Source of the DNA: Lewinellaceae bacterium
GTDB taxonomy: Bacteria; Bacteroidota; Bacteroidia; Chitinophagales; Saprospiraceae
Direction of reading: 5' to 3'
DNA length: 64,000 nucleotides
NCBI GenBank assembly: GCA_020636375.1
Contig: JACJXZ010000016.1
Span: 124,001 to 188,000 of the forward strand
Positions 1-9,300 of this stretch are shown here, piece by piece (positions within the stretch are counted from its first letter, which is position 1; every line of letters starts with the position of its first letter). The translations under genes and the position numbers were made by a program. A model generated the notes under the pieces. It did not search any database. It was not told where the DNA came from and was given only the letters and a program-made list of their open reading frames with translations.

Positions 1-202
1 GTTCGCTGTTCGCAAATCCCTGAAAATAAAAGGGCGTTTTTCAGGAGGCACAGAAAATTGGACTATCCCCCGAGACCCATACACCAATGTGCCAATAAGT
101 AACCGGACCATTGTAGTGCAACACAAATCTGGGTCTAAAGCCGTGGTATTCAGTCATTCGCTAATTCACTAATTCAGTCCATATACTTACACCAATACAC
201 CA

Positions 203-565
203 ATGCCAGAAGATGTCAAAATAGAATGCCCAAAATGCGGCTGGGAGCCCGATGGCGGCGCCTACTGGTCCTGCACCTGCGGGCATATTTGGAACACCTT
301 TGCCACCGCCGCCCGCTGCCCGGCCTGCCACAAGCAGTGGAAAGACACCCAATGCATCGGTTTCAGAGGAGGTTGCAACCAGTTCTCCCCCCATCTCGAC
401 TGGTACAAAGGGCTGGACGGCTGGCTGGAGGATGAACTGGAGGCTGTCAGCCACAGCCAGGAGCAGCTCTTTGCACATGAAGTCGGCAATGTAGTTGAGC
501 ACCGGGCGTTGCCTCCTGAACTGGTAGCCTTTCATCTGGCGGCTGCCCAGGACGTACTTCCATAA
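203..565 (+). pseudogene. Zinc-ribbon protein, 3' end replaced by antisense DUF559 sequence
   Basis: The first ~80 codons look like a genuine small Zn-ribbon protein: CPKCGW, then CTCGH, then CPAC, giving paired Cys ligands, followed by an Asp/Trp/Glu-rich stretch (HLDWYKGLDGWLEDELEA). From about codon 83 (position ~455) the frame runs antisense through the DUF559 nuclease remnant on the other strand, so the last ~38 residues are not native. The ATG at 203 follows a run of the CACCAATG word common in this genome's intergenic DNA. I infer a recombination junction near 450-465 that removed the original C-terminus. Function is unknown; Zn-ribbon proteins of this kind are usually hypothetical. 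Confidence 0.6.
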
Positions 566-664
566 GCAGGCTTCTGCCTTTGTCATGTTTTTTCTCAGGC
601 TGTTGGCAAAAGGCTGGAGATTTTTGTTGTAGTGGTAATTGTTTTTGGGGGATGCTTTTTCCAT
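455..664 (-). pseudogene. DUF559 (Vsr-like) endonuclease N-terminal remnant, copy 1
   Basis: Reading the minus strand from the ATG at 664 gives MEKASPKNNYHYNKNL, then MTKAEACLWKYVLGSRQ, FRRQRPVLNYIADFMCKEL. This is the recognisable N-terminal half of the DUF559 family (very-short-patch-repair-like, PD-(D/E)XK fold). The sequence then leaves the family just where the catalytic Glu-Val-Asp-Gly segment is expected, because it runs into the zinc-ribbon gene on the opposite strand. The nuclease therefore lacks its active site and is almost certainly non-functional. A GC-rich hairpin at 693-708 lies just upstream of its start. Confidence 0.75.
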
Positions 665-720
665 GGGTTTTGGGTTTTGATCCACCCCCTAACCCCCGCC
701 AGCGGGGGAAATCGGTTACC
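551..720. repeat. ~170-bp direct repeat, copy 1 (5' part of DUF559 gene plus upstream hairpin)
   Basis: This stretch is nearly identical to 3155-3322 in the same orientation, with a few substitutions and indels. It covers the first codons of the DUF559 remnant and the upstream leader with the hairpin CCCCCGCCAGCGGGGG at 693-708 and its C-rich flank. Similarity stops abruptly on both sides. The two copies bracket the toxin-antitoxin pair, the FISUMP pseudogene and the HNH pair. Confidence 0.85.
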
Positions 721-1045
721 CTTGGCTGTTTGGGGTTCCTTTGGGGTGTCAATTCTACCCATGGGTTGGGGAAAAACTGAACCAGACGGGGAAACAATAC
801 TTTTTCGGAGTAATTATCTCCCCCGCTGGCGAGCCTGTTCCGGCTTTATGCCGGAAGGGCCGGGGGGTGGATTATTTAACTAAATTTAATCAAGTACTAT
901 CGCGATAGCCTCCCCAATGTAAATTCTTTCCCCAAAAAACACAAGTTGTAATCGGAATCTCATTGCGACAGGTTGCCCCCTTTCCCAAAAACAACTATCT
1001 TGCCAGATCGGCGGTTTTATTTCAAAGCGCCCAAATTTAAAAGTA
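721..1045. other. Gene-free stretch with GC-rich hairpins
   Basis: I see no supportable coding region here. It contains a hairpin element at 820-873 (CCCCCGCTGGCG on the left, a G-run plus TGGATT on the right) into which a second hairpin (TTCCGGC, 5-nt loop, GCCGGAA, 838-856) appears inserted, and a perfect 12-bp palindrome CTATCGCGATAG at 897-908 about 140 bp upstream of the toxin-antitoxin pair. Confidence 0.6.
820..873. repeat. Nested GC-rich hairpin element
   Basis: The outer part matches the hairpin and G-rich tail seen upstream of both DUF559 remnants (693-708 and 3295-3310): CCCCCGCTGGCG at 820-831 and GGGGGGTGGATT at 862-873. The expected middle is interrupted by about 30 bp that form their own stem, TTCCGGC/GCCGGAA at 838-856. 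This looks like one small palindromic element inserted into another. Confidence 0.6.
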
Positions 1046-1273
1046 ATGCAAAACTATCTGGAATACATCTGCATCGATCCGAATATCCGCTTTGGGAAAC
1101 CCTGCATCAAAGGCACGCGCATTGCAGTTTCAGATATTCTCCAGTGGCTTGCCTCTGGCATGACTTATGAAGAGATCCTCGAAGACTTTCCATTACTGAA
1201 AAAGGAACATATACTGGCAGCGCTGGCTTTTGCCGCCCGCCGGGAGCAGATCACTCAAATCATAGCGGCCTGA
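1046..1273 (+). CDS. DUF433 antitoxin-like protein
   Basis: This 75-residue protein has the typical DUF433 signature: an N-terminal beta segment ending in GKPCIKGTRIAV, then DILQWLASGMTYEEILEDFP and a C-terminal helix around HILAALAFAARRE, a compact winged-helix-type DNA-binding fold. It is full length for the family. The stop is separated by one base from the start of the DUF5615 gene, the standard arrangement of a DUF433/DUF5615 toxin-antitoxin operon. By analogy with VapBC-type systems it would neutralise the downstream PIN-like protein and repress the operon; I cannot see the operator directly, although a 12-bp palindrome lies ~140 bp upstream. Confidence 0.88.
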   Translation: MQNYLEYICIDPNIRFGKPCIKGTRIAVSDILQWLASGMTYEEILEDFPLLKKEHILAALAFAARREQITQIIAA

Positions 1274-1274
1274 C

Positions 1275-1610
1275 ATGAAATTGCTGCTCGATGCCAACCT
1301 TTCCTGGCGGCTGATCAGGTTACTATCCTCCAAATTTGAATATGTAGAACACGTCGAGCGGTGTGGCCTGCCGATACCTGCCAGTGATCCCGAGATTTGG
1401 GGCTGGGCAAGGGATAATAATGCGATGATCGTGACCAATGACGAGGATTACTACTATTTCTCCCTTCAAAAAGGGTTTCCTCCTAAGGTCATTTTGCTAA
1501 GGATTGGAAATCAATCCACGAAAAACGTAAGGGATGTGCTCATCCAATATCATGATCAAATTAAAGCGCTCTATGAAAACCTTGATCATGGGCTTTTAGA
1601 AATTGTATAG
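1275..1610 (+). CDS. DUF5615 PIN-like toxin
   Basis: The 111-residue product begins KLLLDANLSWRL, the first acidic motif of the DUF5615/PIN-like fold. It carries a second acidic cluster in IVTNDEDYYYFS and the family's typical PPKVILLRIGN segment near residue 80. The acidic residues would coordinate a metal for RNA cleavage in active family members. Length and motifs are complete. It is translated right after the DUF433 gene (1-nt gap), so the pair is very probably co-transcribed and is a plausible functional toxin-antitoxin module in an otherwise degraded region. Confidence 0.88.
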   Translation: MKLLLDANLSWRLIRLLSSKFEYVEHVERCGLPIPASDPEIWGWARDNNAMIVTNDEDYYYFSLQKGFPPKVILLRIGNQSTKNVRDVLIQYHDQIKALYENLDHGLLEIV

Positions 1611-1640
1611 GAAAAGTTTCTTGGAAGAACAGTCCCTTTG

Positions 1641-1665
1641 CGTTCGACTGAGTTCACGCCGAAGT
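1641..1665 (-). repeat. 25-bp palindromic insertion unit, copy 1
   Basis: In minus orientation this is a 25-bp imperfect palindrome with a TGARCTCA-like core (here TGAACTCA) flanked by TTCG and CGAA arms. It is the same unit as 2197-2221 but inverted. Deleting it keeps the upstream codons in frame with the FISUMP gene remnant; with it present the frame meets a TGA inside the unit. Confidence 0.75.
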
Positions 1666-2196
1666 CCGCCAGTATGTCTTCCGCCTGCGGGCCAGCGAGG
1701 AAACGGCCTGGCAAGATGACGCAATAGAAAACAACGTGCGGGCCTACAACCGCTACCTGTCCCGCTTCCCGCGCGGGAAACGCGCCGACGAAGCCCTGGC
1801 GCGCCTGCAGGCCCTGGAGGACGAACAGGAATGGCAAAGGGCAGAACGCATCGGCCGGATTTATGCCTACCAGCATTACCTGCGCAGCTTCCCTGCCCCC
1901 CGATATGCCGAAGCCGCCCGCCAGCGCATCGCGGAACTGGAGGCGGAAAGCGCCCCACCCCCTCAACCTCAGCCTCAACCTCAGCCTCAACCTCAACCTC
2001 CCCCCAACACCTTCGCCGACCCCCGAGACGGTCAAATCTGCCGCACCGTCGAACTTAATGGCTTGCGCTGGATGGCGCAAAACCTGAACTTCGACATGGG
2101 CGATGGCTGCTGGTTCTACAAGGATGACCCGAAGAACGGCGAAAAATATGGCCGGCTCTATACCTGGGAAGCGGCAAAAAAGGCCTGCCCGCCGGG

Positions 2197-2221
2197 ACTT
2201 CGGCGTGAGCTCAGTCGAACG
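2197..2221 (+). repeat. 25-bp palindromic insertion unit, copy 2
   Basis: A 25-bp imperfect palindrome with the perfect core TGAGCTCA and TTCG/CGAA arms sits inside the FISUMP domain between the codons for PPG and WRLPTDEE. Its removal restores the conserved reading frame exactly. There is no evident target duplication, apart from a one-base ambiguity because G occurs both before the unit and at its end. Confidence 0.85.
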
Positions 2222-2608
2222 CTGGCGGCTGCCGACGGATGAGGAGTGGAGTGCTTTGCGTGACAAATATGGAGGGATGGAGGGCGCTTATAAAGCTTTG
2301 ATCGAGGGCGGGAACAGTGGTTTCGCTGCGCTCCTTGGCGGCTGGCGGCTCACCGGTGGCAGCTTCTACTACCTTGGCGACTACGGCTACTACTGGAGCG
2401 CTACGGAGAGCGGCGGCAGCCACGCGTGGAGCTACCACTTCTTCCGCAGCCTCGGCCATCTGCTCCGGCTCGGCGACGATAAGGCGGTCGGGTTCTCCTG
2501 TCGTTGCGTCCAGGGTGCGCCGTCTAACGGCATAGATTGACGCTGGCGAATAGCTTTTCAAAAGAAAATCGCTTAAATTTGTTTGAAAAGCAGAATAACG
2601 GTGAATAA

Positions 2609-2920
2609 ATGATTACAGACGACAAAGGAAAACAGCTTCATGACAAAGCCTCGCGGGGAAAAAGCCTGACGGCAGAGGAGCATGCTCAGTTGGAAGAATG
2701 GTATGCGTTTCAGGATCAGGCCGAAGCGGCCGCATTAGGGGCGAACGAGCGAGAAAAGGCTCAGGGAAACCTACAGGCACAAATCGAAGACGCCCTGGCA
2801 CAGCTTGTCAAAATTTCGAGCCGGATACAACAAACAGCCTCTGAGAATGAAGCGCTACGCCGGGAGAATACTGCCCTGCGGCAGCAATTGGCACATCTCC
2901 TGGGATCCTCCTCTGTATGA
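2609..2920 (+). CDS. Small coiled-coil partner of an HNH endonuclease
   Basis: The 103-residue protein is highly charged. After SLTAEEHAQLEEWYAFQD comes a long heptad-rich helix (residues ~45-97: AQIEDALAQLVKIS, then ENEALRRENTALRQQL). The start at 2609 is the only ATG before the conserved segment. Its stop overlaps the ATG of the next gene (ATGA at 2917-2920), so the two are translationally coupled. Small coiled-coil proteins directly before an HNH nuclease gene are a recurrent Bacteroidota/cyanobacterial pairing; a regulatory or antitoxin-like role is only an inference. The partner here is truncated. Confidence 0.75.
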   Translation: MITDDKGKQLHDKASRGKSLTAEEHAQLEEWYAFQDQAEAAALGANEREKAQGNLQAQIEDALAQLVKISSRIQQTASENEALRRENTALRQQLAHLLGSSSV

Positions 2921-3060
2921 GTGTTTCCAGGGAAATCCGGGATTTAGTGCGGCGAAATGCAAATTTCGCTTGCGAATTCTGCGGCGTCACAGAAACAGAT
3001 GCCGGAGGTGAATTGACTGTAGACCATTTCCAGCCTAAAGTAAAAGATTGTCTGCTTTAG
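2917..3060 (+). pseudogene. HNH endonuclease, N-terminal fragment
   Basis: Starting in the ATGA overlap, the frame reads MSVSREIRDLVRRNAN, FACEFCGVTET, ELTVDHFQPKVKD and then stops. CEFCG supplies the first Cys pair and VDHFQPK the conserved Asp-His of the HNH core, but the second Cys pair and the terminal His/Asn are absent. Only 47 residues remain of a family usually ~150-200 long. The sequence changes identity near 3045, where another frame continues as an unrelated coiled-coil tail (3051-3134). This points to a deletion or recombination junction. Confidence 0.75.
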
Positions 3061-3134
3061 CAGAACAACAACGGCAATTGCTTGAGGAACAGCAACGGCT
3101 CTTGCGATTATTGTTGGGACGAGGCAAGAAATAG
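3051..3134 (+). pseudogene. C-terminal coiled-coil tail of an unidentified gene
   Basis: In the frame shifted from the HNH fragment, the sequence reads SALAEQQRQLLEEQQRLL and ends LLLGRGKK before TAG at 3132. The Gln/Glu/Leu-rich pattern is a coiled-coil terminus such as those ending Uma2-type nuclease-like proteins, but the remnant is too short to assign. It is sandwiched between the truncated HNH gene and the second DUF559 remnant. Confidence 0.4.
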
Positions 3135-3266
3135 AAGGTTTGCCTGGCGAGGTATGTACTTCCATAAGCAGGCTTCTGCCTTTGTCATGTTTTTTATCAG
3201 GCTGTTGGCAAAAGGCTGGAGGTTTTTGTTGTAGTGGTAATTGTTTTGGGGGGATGCTTTTTCCAT
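3108..3266 (-). pseudogene. DUF559 endonuclease N-terminal remnant, copy 2
   Basis: From ATG at 3266 the minus strand reads MEKASPQNNYHYNKNL, LIKNMTKAEACLWKY and then diverges, stopping at TAA (3108-3110) after 52 codons. It matches the first ~37 residues of the DUF559 remnant at 455-664 and is cut even earlier. No catalytic residues remain. Confidence 0.75.
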
Positions 3267-3322
3267 GGGTTTTGGGTTTTGATCCACCCCCTAACCCCCG
3301 CCAGCGGGGGAAATCGGTTACC
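3155..3322. repeat. ~170-bp direct repeat, copy 2, with hairpin 3295-3310
   Basis: This is near-identical to 551-720 in the same orientation, including the hairpin CCCCCGCCAGCGGGGG. The match ends at the same point on the right (after ATCGGTTACC), where it changes into a tandem decamer array. Confidence 0.85.
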
Positions 3323-3362
3323 ATGTATTTCCACGTATTTCCATGTATTTCCACGTATTTCC
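3321..3362. repeat. Tandem ~10-bp array CCATGTATTT/CCACGTATTT
   Basis: Four alternating copies of CCATGTATTT and CCACGTATTT lie just downstream of the giant gene's stop. A short relative in inverted orientation (TACGTGGAAATGTATGGAAA) is found near 13388-13408. Confidence 0.75.
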
Positions 3363-3377
3363 ACTGCATCCCCCCCC

Positions 3378-6300
3378 TCACCGCATCAACACTAAATCCC
3401 CCCTCACTACCTCAGTCCTCCCATCCGTAAACTCTACCTCGGCGTAGAAAACGAATACCGCCGGGTCCATCGGCATGCCGTCGAGGGTGCCGTCCCAGCC
3501 CAGGTTGGGGTCGTTGGGCTGGAAGTTGGCGCTTTCGAATACCAGGTCTCCCCAGCGGTCAAAAATCTGGAAGATGCGAATGTTGACGACGTCGTCTCCC
3601 GCATAGAGCGTAAAACCGTCGTTGTTGTCGTCCCCGTTGGGCGAAAAAGCATTGGGGGCATAAACCGGGTATTCCCGCACGACCCGGACCTCGATATTGT
3701 CCGTCGCCGTACACCCCGCTCCGTTGCTGACCCAGACGAAGTAAGTAGTCGTCTTTTCCGGGTTGACCACCTGGACGGGGGAGTTGAGCGGGCTGAGGCT
3801 GTCGTAGGGCCACCACCAGATGGTGTCGTAATTCGACGGGCTGACTTCCGCCACCAGCGTGTCCGTGCCGCCCAGGCGTAGGGTGACGAAGTCCTGCCCC
3901 AGGTCAACCTGGATGTTTTCCGCCTCCGGAATGTCAATCGTCGTTTCTGCTTCGCAACCGTTGGCGTCCTGGACGCTTAGTTGATAAGAACCCGGCGGCA
4001 GGCCCTCAAATTGGGTTAGGCCCGAAAAGCTGCCTCCCTCAATCGCATAGAGGAATGGCCCGGTGCCACCCAGGACGGTATCGACCTCGATATACCCGTC
4101 CACCCGGCCGGGGCAGGAAGGCGGGAAAGGCCGGGCGAGCAAACTGTCGACCGGGCTGGCCAGCTCGATGGCCAGTACGCTGTCGGCAGCGGTGCAGCCA
4201 TTGCGCAGGTCGGTGACCAGCAGGGTGTACCAGCCCGGCGCGGCGGCAATGGTCCGGTTACTGTCGGCCGGGGCAGCCAACTGGCCACCCACGTCTGTCG
4301 TCCAGGCGTAGGTTATGAAATCCCCGAAGGAAGAAGCCGAGCCATCCAATCTTACTGTGCGGACGTCGCAGTCCAGCGGTTCCGGTTCCCGGATGCTTAC
4401 CGCCGGGGATGGTGTCGGCACCACCGTGCGCCGGGCGGTGGCGAAACAGCCGTTGCCTTCGTCGACCACTGTGAGCTGGTAGGTTCCCGGTGCGCCGGCT
4501 GCCGCCTGTGGCCCGGTTTCGGGCAGGGTGTCTCCTGCCGGCCCGGCCCAGATGTAGGAAAACTCCGGCCCGGCGGAGGAGGAGGCGCCGTTGAGCGGTA
4601 CCGACGGCCGCAGGCAGGTGATCAGGAGGGGCGGGGCGATGGCCGCGTCCGGCTGTTCATAGTCTGAGCGTATGGTAAACGCGAGGGTATCCTTACAACC
4701 GTTGCCCAGGTCAGCTACGACCAGGCGGTAATTGCCGGTATTGCCCAGCGTGATCTGCGGGCCGGTGCCGATGCTGCCAAACGGCACCTGCCGCCAGTCG
4801 AATGCAACCCCGGCGCCGGAGGCCGAGGTGGAAGCCCCGGCATTGAGCCGGACGCTATCCGTCCGGCAGTCCAGTTGCAGGGTGGAGGAATCCAAAATAG
4901 CAGTTGGAGGCTGCCGGTCAGCAACCACGGCCGCCGTATCGGTGCTCGTACAGCCATTCTGCGGGTCAGTGACCTGGAGGATATACAAACCCGGCGCATC
5001 GGCCAGGGGCGTCAGGGTGGCGCCGTCCAGAGCGATATTCCCGTCGGGGGTCGTCCAGCGCACCTGCATATTGCCGCTGGCCGTCATGCCCTGCCCCTGC
5101 AGGCGCACATTGACGCGGGTGCAGGTCAGGCTGGTGTCGGGCCCGGCGTCGGCCGCCGGCGCGTTGATGTCCTGGCTGACGGCCACTGTATCGGAAGCCG
5201 TGCATTGGTTAGCCAGGTTGGTGACGACCAGCAGGAAGGTGTCCGGCTGGAAAACAACCGGCGTAGGGCTATCGGCGCCCACGATGGGGCTCCCGCCCAC
5301 TGCCGTCCAGTTGTAGGCGAGGGCAGCGCCGGGAGGCCCGCCGCCGCCCTGTAGCTGCAGGCTGTCCACGCTGCACAGCAGAATGCCGTCCGGACCGGCA
5401 TCGGCGGTGGGCGGAGCGTAATCTTCTCCCACCACTATGGTAGCGGAATTGGTGCATCCGGTGCTGTCGTTGCGCACCTCAAAGCGGTAAGTGCCCGGAT
5501 TGGAAACGTCGACGAAAAGGTCATTGGTACAGGGCCCCTGGGGTTGCCCGTTGGCGTCGAGGCGGCACCACTGTGCGGAAAAGCCGGGCTGGGGCGGCAG
5601 CTCGCCGATCAGCAGGATCACAGAAACGCCGCAGGTCAGGTTGGTATCCGACAGCATAGGGACCGGCGGCAGTTCGCCGTCCCGGGTCACCAGCACGCTG
5701 TCCCGGGAGAAGCATCCCGTTGTCGTGTCTGTAACCGTCAGGAGGAACCATCCGGTATCGCTCACCGTCGGGTTGAAGGAATTGGTGCCGCCGATGGAGG
5801 TGCCCGCCGGCCCGCTCCAGGAGTAGGTAATTTCCGGCCCGAAATCAGAGCCGCTGCCGTCCAGAATCCGGGAAGGCATATCGCAGGTAAGGGTCACGGG
5901 TGGGCCGGCATCGGCCTCCGGGCGCAGGGTGTCGATGGTGACGGCTGCCTGGCTGGCCGCCTGGCAGCCGGTTATCCGGTCGGTCACCTGTAGCTGATAG
6001 GTTCCAGGCGTGGATACGGCCAGGGAAGGCAGCGTATCCTGCCCCGTGGGGGCTCCGTTCCCGTCCAGCCATTGGTAGGAAAGGCGCGGATCGGGAGCAC
6101 CGCCGCCGAGCAGCACCTCCGGGGTGTCGCAGTCCAAAACCTGATCCGGCCCGGCGTCCGCCGGCGGGGGGCTGGTGTTTTCGACAACCCTGACGGTAAG
6201 CACCCTGGAGAAGCCCAGCGTATCGGTGGCAGTGAGGGTATAAGCGCCCGGTGCGCCGGCGAGCACCCGCAGCGAGTCGGTATTGGAAAGGATCAGGCCG

Positions 6301-9300
6301 CCCTGGGTGGACCACTGCAGGGCACAACCGATGCAAGGCTCGCAGAAGGACGCCTCGATAACCACCGTGTCTACCCGGCAGGTGAGGCTGTCCAGCGGCC
6401 CTATTTCCACGCAGGGGATGCAGGATTGTTCGAAGACCTCCACTTCCCGGAAGGTGCTGCAGTCGTTGGAGGTGTTGGTAACCGTTAGGGTGAGTACCCC
6501 TGTCGTGTCGACCAATACGGCGGAACTGTCGGTGCTGCCGATGACATTGTCTCCCGCCCAGCTGAATACATAAGGTTGCCCGGGCGGGTCGACAAAAGCC
6601 TGTAGCCAGAAGGTGTCCTGCAGGCAGGGGATAACCTGGGACCCGAAGCCGACGTCCGGCAGGTCGGCACTGCGCCCGATCACTACAATATCCTCATCCA
6701 CACAGCCGGTCAGGCTGTCGATGACGGTGAGGAAGTACGTGCCCGCGTCGTTGACCTCGGCGGTCAGGCCCGAAGCTTCGAAGAAATCATCATCCAGTTT
6801 AGTCCACGAGTAACCGATGCCCGTCCCCTGGGTGGAGCCCGCGGCGTTCAGGATGGCCGTCGGTTCGTCGCAGGTCAGCGTATCGGAAGGGCCGGCCTCG
6901 GCCAGCGGGGGTGTGTCGTTGGCAATCACCTCGACCGAGGCCGTGTCGCTGAGGCCCACGACAGTATTGGTGACGACGAGGGTATAAAGGCCGCTGCAGC
7001 GCACTTCCAGTTCCGGCGTCCCCTGCCCGCTGACGATACAGCTCGGCCCGGGTTCCGCCCACTGGTAAGTAATGGAATCGCCGGATGTGGAAGCGGTGGC
7101 GTCGATCGTTACGGAAGTGACCGCGCAGGTCAGGGTGTCCGGGGCGGCGATGAGGATGTCCGGCGTGCAATCGAGCAAAACGGCCACGCTGGCAGTATCG
7201 GCGCAATCCTGGGCGGCGTTGGCGGCCACCAGGGTGTATATGCCCACCGAATCGACAACCGGCATGAGGGTGCTGAAGCCCGCCGGCTGCCCCTCGAAGA
7301 ACCACTGGAAGGAAGCCCCTTCCGAGGCGGAAGCATCGATGAGGGCGGTGCCATCCAGGCAGGACAATTCGAGGCTATCCGGCAGGACGGCGATGGGCAG
7401 CAGGCTGTCCCGGCTGACCACTACAGTATCCACGCCCACGCAACCGCTGGCGGCATTGGCGACGCTGAGGTAGTAAATGCCCGGGCAGTCCACCAGCATC
7501 CGGCTGGTATCCGCCGGATAAATCAGGCAGGGGCCGCTCCATTCGTAATGCAGGAAAGCGCCGACGTCGGAGGCCGAACCGTCGAGCAGGGCCTGCGGCG
7601 CGGCGCAGTTCAGTTCCTGGTCCGGCCCGGCTTCTACATTGGGGGGCTGGTCGTCGATAAATACAGTCGTTGAGGAAACCGATGCGCAGCCGTTGGCGAT
7701 ATTCCGGACAGACAGCTGGTAAACGCCCGGCCGGCTCACCCGGACAAAGGGGCCGTTCACCGGGCCGGCAAACTGGCCGTCATCTGTCGTCCAGAGATAA
7801 CTGAAACCGGGGCCCATAGACGTTTCGAAACCGCCGATGGCCACAATGCTGCTGTCGCAGGTGATCACGTCGATTTCGCCGGCTTCCGCTATGGGGGCTA
7901 CGGTGTCAATTTCTACGGTAGCGGTAGCGGTAGACAGGCAGGTGTTGACAGTGTCGCGTACCGTCAGTGTATACTGGCCGGGCAGGTTGATGGCGGGATA
8001 CAGAGATGTGGCGCCGCTGGTGATTCCCGGGCCTGTCCAGGAGTACGTAAAATCAGGCCCCATGCCGGAGCCGCTGCCGTTGAGGGTGAGCTGCAGGCTG
8101 TCGCAGGTCAGGGTATACGGGCCGCCGACGCTCGCCGCCGGAGCATTCTCATCCTGGGCCACTTCGACGCTGTCGATGGCGGCGCAACCGTTATCCGTAT
8201 TTTCAACCTGCAGGAAATACATCCCCGGGCAATCGGCAACGGCGGCAATGCTGTCCTGCCCGGCAATGACGCAGGGCCCGTCCCACCGGTAGCTAAAACC
8301 GGGGCCGGCATCGGAACCGGCGCCGTTCAATACTACCTCTGTGACCGTGCAATTGAGTTCCGCATTGACCTGGGCCGAAACAGCCGGCGGCAAGGTGTCG
8401 ACGGGGACGAATACTTCGGTGGTATCAGCGCAAAAGGCCATCGTGTCGCGGACGACGAGGCGATACGTTCCTGAAATATCCACGGTGATGTTCACCCCCG
8501 TGGATCCGCCAACGATATTTCCGTCGGTGGTAAACCATTCGTAAACGATATTCGGCCCGGAGCTGGACGCCGCCGCGTCCAGCGTGACCTGGCTGGAGTC
8601 GCAGGTGAGCGTATCCGCCGGGCCGATGGCCGCCGAAAGCTGAACGGAAGAATCGCGGACGAGCACGGCGGCGGAGTCCCGGCAGCCTGTATTTTCATTG
8701 ATAATGAGCAACTGGTATAACCCTCCGGCCGCCACTGCCGGGGTGAGGGTGTTCGTGCCCGCGCCGAACTGCCCGCCGGCCTGTGCGCTCCAGGCGAAGG
8801 AGAAGGGCGGCCCACTGTCGGAGGCGGAGGCGTCGAGGGTGAGGCTGGCAGTGATGCAGTTCAAAGCGCCTGGTTCGGCGATGGCTACTACAGGGCGGAT
8901 GGTATCAATGCCAACGTCGACCAGAGAGGTGTCGATACAACCATTGTCCCGGTCGGTTACGACCAGCAAATATGAACCCGGTTCGGAAACGGCCGGGGTG
9001 AGCGTATCGGCGGCAACCGGAGTCAGGCCGTTTACGGCTATCCAGACATAGTCATAGTTGCCGTTGGCGGAGGAGCCGGTCCCATCCAGGGTGGCGGAAG
9101 TGCTGTCGCAGGTCAGCAGCCGGTCCGGCCCGCTGTCGGATACAGGCGCCACGGTGTCCTGGGTAATGGTGACGAAAGCCGTATCGGCGCAGAAGGTCAC
9201 CGTATCCTTGACGATGAGCCGGTAGTCTCCGGGCGCGTTGACGTCAACCAGCATTCCCAGGGAATCGGCGGTGAAATGGCCGCCGGTTGTCGACCAGCAA

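Larger units (their letters stand above)
1612..2540 (+). pseudogene. FISUMP-domain lipoprotein/secreted gene, broken by two 25-bp palindromic insertions
   Basis: One coding sequence is split over two frames. The first part (about 1666-2196) has half-TPR-like segments (AYNRYLSRFPRGKRADEALARL, then AYQHYLRSFPAPRYAEAARQRI described here by position ~1736-1930), a Pro-Gln linker from CCTCAGCCTCAA-type repeats (1963-2005), then the start of a FISUMP domain (DPRDGQICRTVELNG, WMAQNLNF, YTWEAAKKACPPG). The frame is then lost at 2197-2221 and resumes as WRLPTDEEWSALRDKYGG through YYWSAT and a final GFSCRCVQ. Removing exactly 25 bp at 2197-2221 rejoins PPG to WRLPTDEEW. Removing 1641-1665 also opens the frame upstream, though no clear start is visible. 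FISUMP domains occur in Bacteroidetes/Fibrobacter surface proteins. Confidence 0.8.

Noticed and set aside
1586..2266. 226-residue minus-strand frame over the FISUMP pseudogene
   Set aside because: Its Leu/Arg repeat (RLRLRLRLR) is the antisense of the Pro-Gln linker, and it spans both palindromic insertions without any domain.
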